Origin: Ardenticatenaceae bacterium
GTDB taxonomy: Bacteria; Chloroflexota; Anaerolineae; Promineifilales; Promineifilaceae
Assembly: GCA_030065875.1 (NCBI GenBank)
Contig: JASJCR010000038.1
Span: 1-58,475, forward strand
Length of the DNA: 58,475 nucleotides
Reading direction: 5' to 3'
Positions 56,259 to 58,475 of this stretch are shown here, in pieces. Each line of letters begins with the position of its first letter. Position 1 is the stretch's first letter. The notes below the pieces were generated by a model. It was not told the origin of the DNA and searched no databases. It saw only the letters and a program-made list of their open reading frames with translations. The translations under genes were made by a program, and so were the position numbers.

Positions 56259-57779
56259 TTAGCTGTCGAGCGGGGTTACTCTGAAATAATCAAAGCGAGC
56301 GGTTGAGTTGCTATACTCGTCCGTCGATGCAAATATGCCAAAATACGGGTTGTTGACGTGCCTGGTATCGTTATAAGTTTCGACCGGCGCACCATTGGCA
56401 AATACTCTGATACTGTCACTGCGCACTTCGATTTTCCAGGTATTAAAACCGTTATCACTGGTGTTGGGAACCGGATCAGAAGCGGAGAAGACGTCGCCTA
56501 ATCTTTTCATCGGTGATCCTCCACAGCCGGGGCACCAAACCAGCTGATCGATTCGCTCCCACTGCAATTTTAGCTTCCCGTACCAGATCGTATTCATGTT
56601 GTAAAATTCATTAAAACAGTCTACGTGACTATACACTTGTTCTACTGTTGGGTATTGGAATGGATCGCAAATTGAACCGGGAAAATCGGCTCCAAACACC
56701 ACCCCTTGTGATACCAAATTGCCTCGGTTGGCAGGCATCATCCGATACTCGATGACGTACGGCACTTTTGGTGCTTTGGCCATCGGGCTGGCGATTCCCC
56801 AATCCCATGAATCTTCGACGCGAAGGATAAACCACCCTTCGGTTGGTTTTTCATAAAATGAGGTAACGTCTTCAATTAACGTTGTGCGTCGAACTGCCCA
56901 ATTAGAGGTGCTATCTTTGAAATCATCATAATAGGCGCCAACCACCTCAACCGGATCAGACCAGCCACCTGGGGCGCCGTTAGCTGTTACCCCTCGAACC
57001 CGATAATAATATTGGTTGGTGGTATTAACAGGTTTTTCAACCACATTGTAGCTCGTTGAGGAACCGTTATCGATGATCGGTGCTCCACTGAAATCAGAGG
57101 CTTGTGATTCTTGTATTTCATACTTTGCAGCTCCGACATCGTTCCAGGAAACACTCCAACTGTTTACGCTATTGGGGTTTGTGGCCGAAACATCCGGTTT
57201 TGGAAGTGGTTTATACCCGATAGGCATGTATAAAGTATTGTCGGTATCGGTAACCAGTACTGAAGCATCAAGAGCGACAACGGAGGAGTTGTAGCCGATT
57301 TCGGCCTGGTTCGTCAACGTGGTGCCGGCCATAACGGTATCTGTGATATCGACGCTGTACTGCAGTGTATAGGCCGTATTGGCTGGTATTAATGCGGTCC
57401 AGGTCATGACCTGACCGTTGACGGCAAAATCTTCGGCCGGTGCGTCGCTTTGAATGGTTTCGGTCAGATATGACATTCCAACCGGCAATGTATCGGTCAA
57501 ATACACGGTTGTAGAATCGCCAACCAGCGTACCGGAATTACTGACGACAATCGTAAATTGCACCGTGGAACCCGGTGTAGCTTTGCTGGATGATGCGGTT
57601 TTTGTTGAGCCAGACAGGTCGGCCGCAGCAATGGCATCATCGGCCGCATTCAAGCCGTTAGAAATAGCAAACAGCAAAACCACGACAGCCAGAAGCGATC
57701 CAAAAATGAGCTGCAAACGGCGGCGTGACTCACCAGACGCCTCAATTGAGGCAGGTGCGGTTGAAGAGGTGCTTGACAT
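56259..57779 (-). CDS. Surface protein with DUF11, FN3 and LamG-like domains
   Basis: The 506-residue protein starts MSSTSSTAPASIEASGESRR and has one membrane helix (LIFGSLLAVVVLLFAI). The outside part has a DUF11 repeat (SKATPGSTVQFTIVVSNSGT, then TVYLTDTLPVGMSYLTET), a fibronectin-type-III-like domain (SVSWNDVGAAKYEIQESQAS, YYYRVRGVTANGAPGGWSDP) and a C-terminal LamG/DUF1080-like jelly roll (DDFKDSTSNWAV, WKIEVRSDSIRVFANGAPVE). Four Cys around CPGCGGS may form disulfides. The ATG at 57779 follows GGAGAA; longer in-frame starts exist but give odd Cys-rich N termini. It is isolated by its own terminator and could be a glycosylated substrate of the neighbouring enzymes, which is speculative. 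Confidence 0.83.
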   Translation of the reverse strand: MSSTSSTAPASIEASGESRRRLQLIFGSLLAVVVLLFAISNGLNAADDAIAAADLSGSTKTASSSKATPGSTVQFTIVVSNSGTLVGDSTTVYLTDTLPVGMSYLTETIQSDAPAEDFAVNGQVMTWTALIPANTAYTLQYSVDITDTVMAGTTLTNQAEIGYNSSVVALDASVLVTDTDNTLYMPIGYKPLPKPDVSATNPNSVNSWSVSWNDVGAAKYEIQESQASDFSGAPIIDNGSSTSYNVVEKPVNTTNQYYYRVRGVTANGAPGGWSDPVEVVGAYYDDFKDSTSNWAVRRTTLIEDVTSFYEKPTEGWFILRVEDSWDWGIASPMAKAPKVPYVIEYRMMPANRGNLVSQGVVFGADFPGSICDPFQYPTVEQVYSHVDCFNEFYNMNTIWYGKLKLQWERIDQLVWCPGCGGSPMKRLGDVFSASDPVPNTSDNGFNTWKIEVRSDSIRVFANGAPVETYNDTRHVNNPYFGIFASTDEYSNSTARFDYFRVTPLDS

Positions 57780-57908
57780 AATGTTTTTCTCCATAATCGG
57801 AAGCAAAATAGTCGCAACCCACAAAATAAAAACACAGCACGCTGATGCGCATCTGCGTTTGGGAAAAGACAAATTCAATCGTGAAAGGTTGCTGACCGAA
57901 TGGAAATA

Positions 57909-58475
57909 TTACCGATTTCCCAGATGATCGTCAAACAATGAGACATTTATTAAGAAAAAATCCAGGTCATTATCGAGGCGGCGCAGCCGATCACCGGAAT
58001 TCCGCGTATACCCCCCTAAACGAATTTGCAAAGGCTGCTGCTGATTGACGTCCTCAAGAGAAAGAGGGTGAAGCTGGAGCAAGATGTCTCCCGTTTTTAG
58101 AGAGGGCGCAAAACCATCAAGACCATCATGCTGGGTGATAATTTCACCCTCCTCGTTGATAAGGTGGGTAAAAAAAGCCAAATCGGCCGGTAAAGAGCGT
58201 TCAATCCGCCAAACGGAAAGCATGGCCAGCGATTTCGACGATTCTTCTCCACCGGTCTCCTCGATTAACAGCTGAAAATCAATGAGGGTCAGAAATTCGC
58301 CAAATTGAACCTCATCACCTCTGTCATTCTCCGCACGCCAATTAGAGGGGAGTTGATATACAGCAAACGATGGCGTGCCGGAAACAACGCGCACGGGCAC
58401 TTCAATTTGAGCCGCCTTGAGGAGCTGCGGATCAAGGGCGACATATTCGGGCACATAAAGGGTCGAGGGTAACCC
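57909..58475 (-). CDS. C-terminal part of a further GT39-like protein (cut by window edge)
   Basis: 189 codons are open to the right edge. The visible part starts LPSTLYVPEYVALDPQLL, like the IFMPESLTV segment of the 812-residue protein. It then carries the shared module: MLSVWRIERSLPADLAFFTH then INEEGEIITQHDGLDGF and LQIRLGGYTRNSGDRLRRL. The membrane part lies beyond the window. It is on the same strand as the DUF11 gene, with about 130 bases between. Confidence 0.75.
   Translation of the reverse strand, partial: GLPSTLYVPEYVALDPQLLKAAQIEVPVRVVSGTPSFAVYQLPSNWRAENDRGDEVQFGEFLTLIDFQLLIEETGGEESSKSLAMLSVWRIERSLPADLAFFTHLINEEGEIITQHDGLDGFAPSLKTGDILLQLHPLSLEDVNQQQPLQIRLGGYTRNSGDRLRRLDNDLDFFLINVSLFDDHLGNR

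Noticed and set aside
1..58475. tRNA, rRNA or phage/integron features
   Set aside because: No cloverleaf with a T-loop, no rRNA-like segment, no integrase or transposase motif was seen by reading; a dedicated search was not possible.

Overview
The window looks like a chromosomal segment of an uncultured Chloroflexota bacterium, most likely from the Anaerolineae/Caldilineae side. This is an inference. It rests on the medium-to-high GC content, lipoproteins with Pro/Thr linkers (TPTPTP type), several large PMT/ArnT-type and YfhO-type membrane proteins, DUF11 and DUF2752 proteins, and heptanucleotide tandem repeats between genes. No rRNA, tRNA, CRISPR array, integrase or transposase was seen. 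The hexamer CGGCCG is strikingly frequent in both genes and spacers.

Region by region. 1-4.6 kb (minus strand): start of a CcmI-like gene, a PAS histidine kinase with a degenerate receiver domain, an ASCH/PUA-like protein, and a run of small stress-type genes (ICMT-like methyltransferase, small membrane protein, GyrI-like, SRPBCC). 4.8-11.7 kb (plus strand): an SDR lacking its catalytic Lys, a spacer with palindromic repeats, then two tandem dikinase-like proteins built like rifampicin phosphotransferases (ATP-grasp, middle region, swivelling His domain, no PEP/pyruvate barrel), each ending in a membrane anchor. 11.8-13.3 kb: an AbiE-type type IV toxin-antitoxin pair. 13.5-15.1 kb: a TetR regulator and its SDR target with matching operators. 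15.1-21.3 kb: a remnant of a beta-propeller gene, a small membrane protein, the intact propeller lipoprotein, a DUF5367-like protein divergent from a second TetR (two perfect operators between them), an aldo-keto reductase/RidA fusion, and an acidic protein.

21.4-26.2 kb (minus strand): a translationally coupled operon of a GH3-like membrane protein that has lost its catalytic motifs, a sulfotransferase-like protein and adenosine deaminase. 26.5-31.1 kb (plus strand): a lipoprotein with a jelly-roll-like domain, an MFS transporter, a DUF1963 protein and a DUF2752/small membrane protein pair. 31.1-36.3 kb (minus strand): proline-catabolic P5C dehydrogenase, a Cys/Met-metabolism PLP enzyme whose leader carries a 53-bp hairpin repeat array, a methyltransferase-like protein and an NAD-dependent epimerase.

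36.3-58.5 kb is a glycan/glycolipid locus: a Cys-motif protein, a radical SAM enzyme, a GT2 enzyme, a GT2-GtrA protein fused to a degenerate HprK-like domain, and seven large polytopic GT39/YfhO-type proteins (one cut by the window end). Six of the locus proteins share a C-terminal beta-sandwich module. A cell-surface protein with DUF11, FN3 and LamG-like domains lies among them. The likely theme is transfer of lipid-linked sugars onto proteins or envelope polymers. Within this locus, 7-bp tandem repeats occur between genes, at stop codons, and in frame inside two glycosyltransferase genes.
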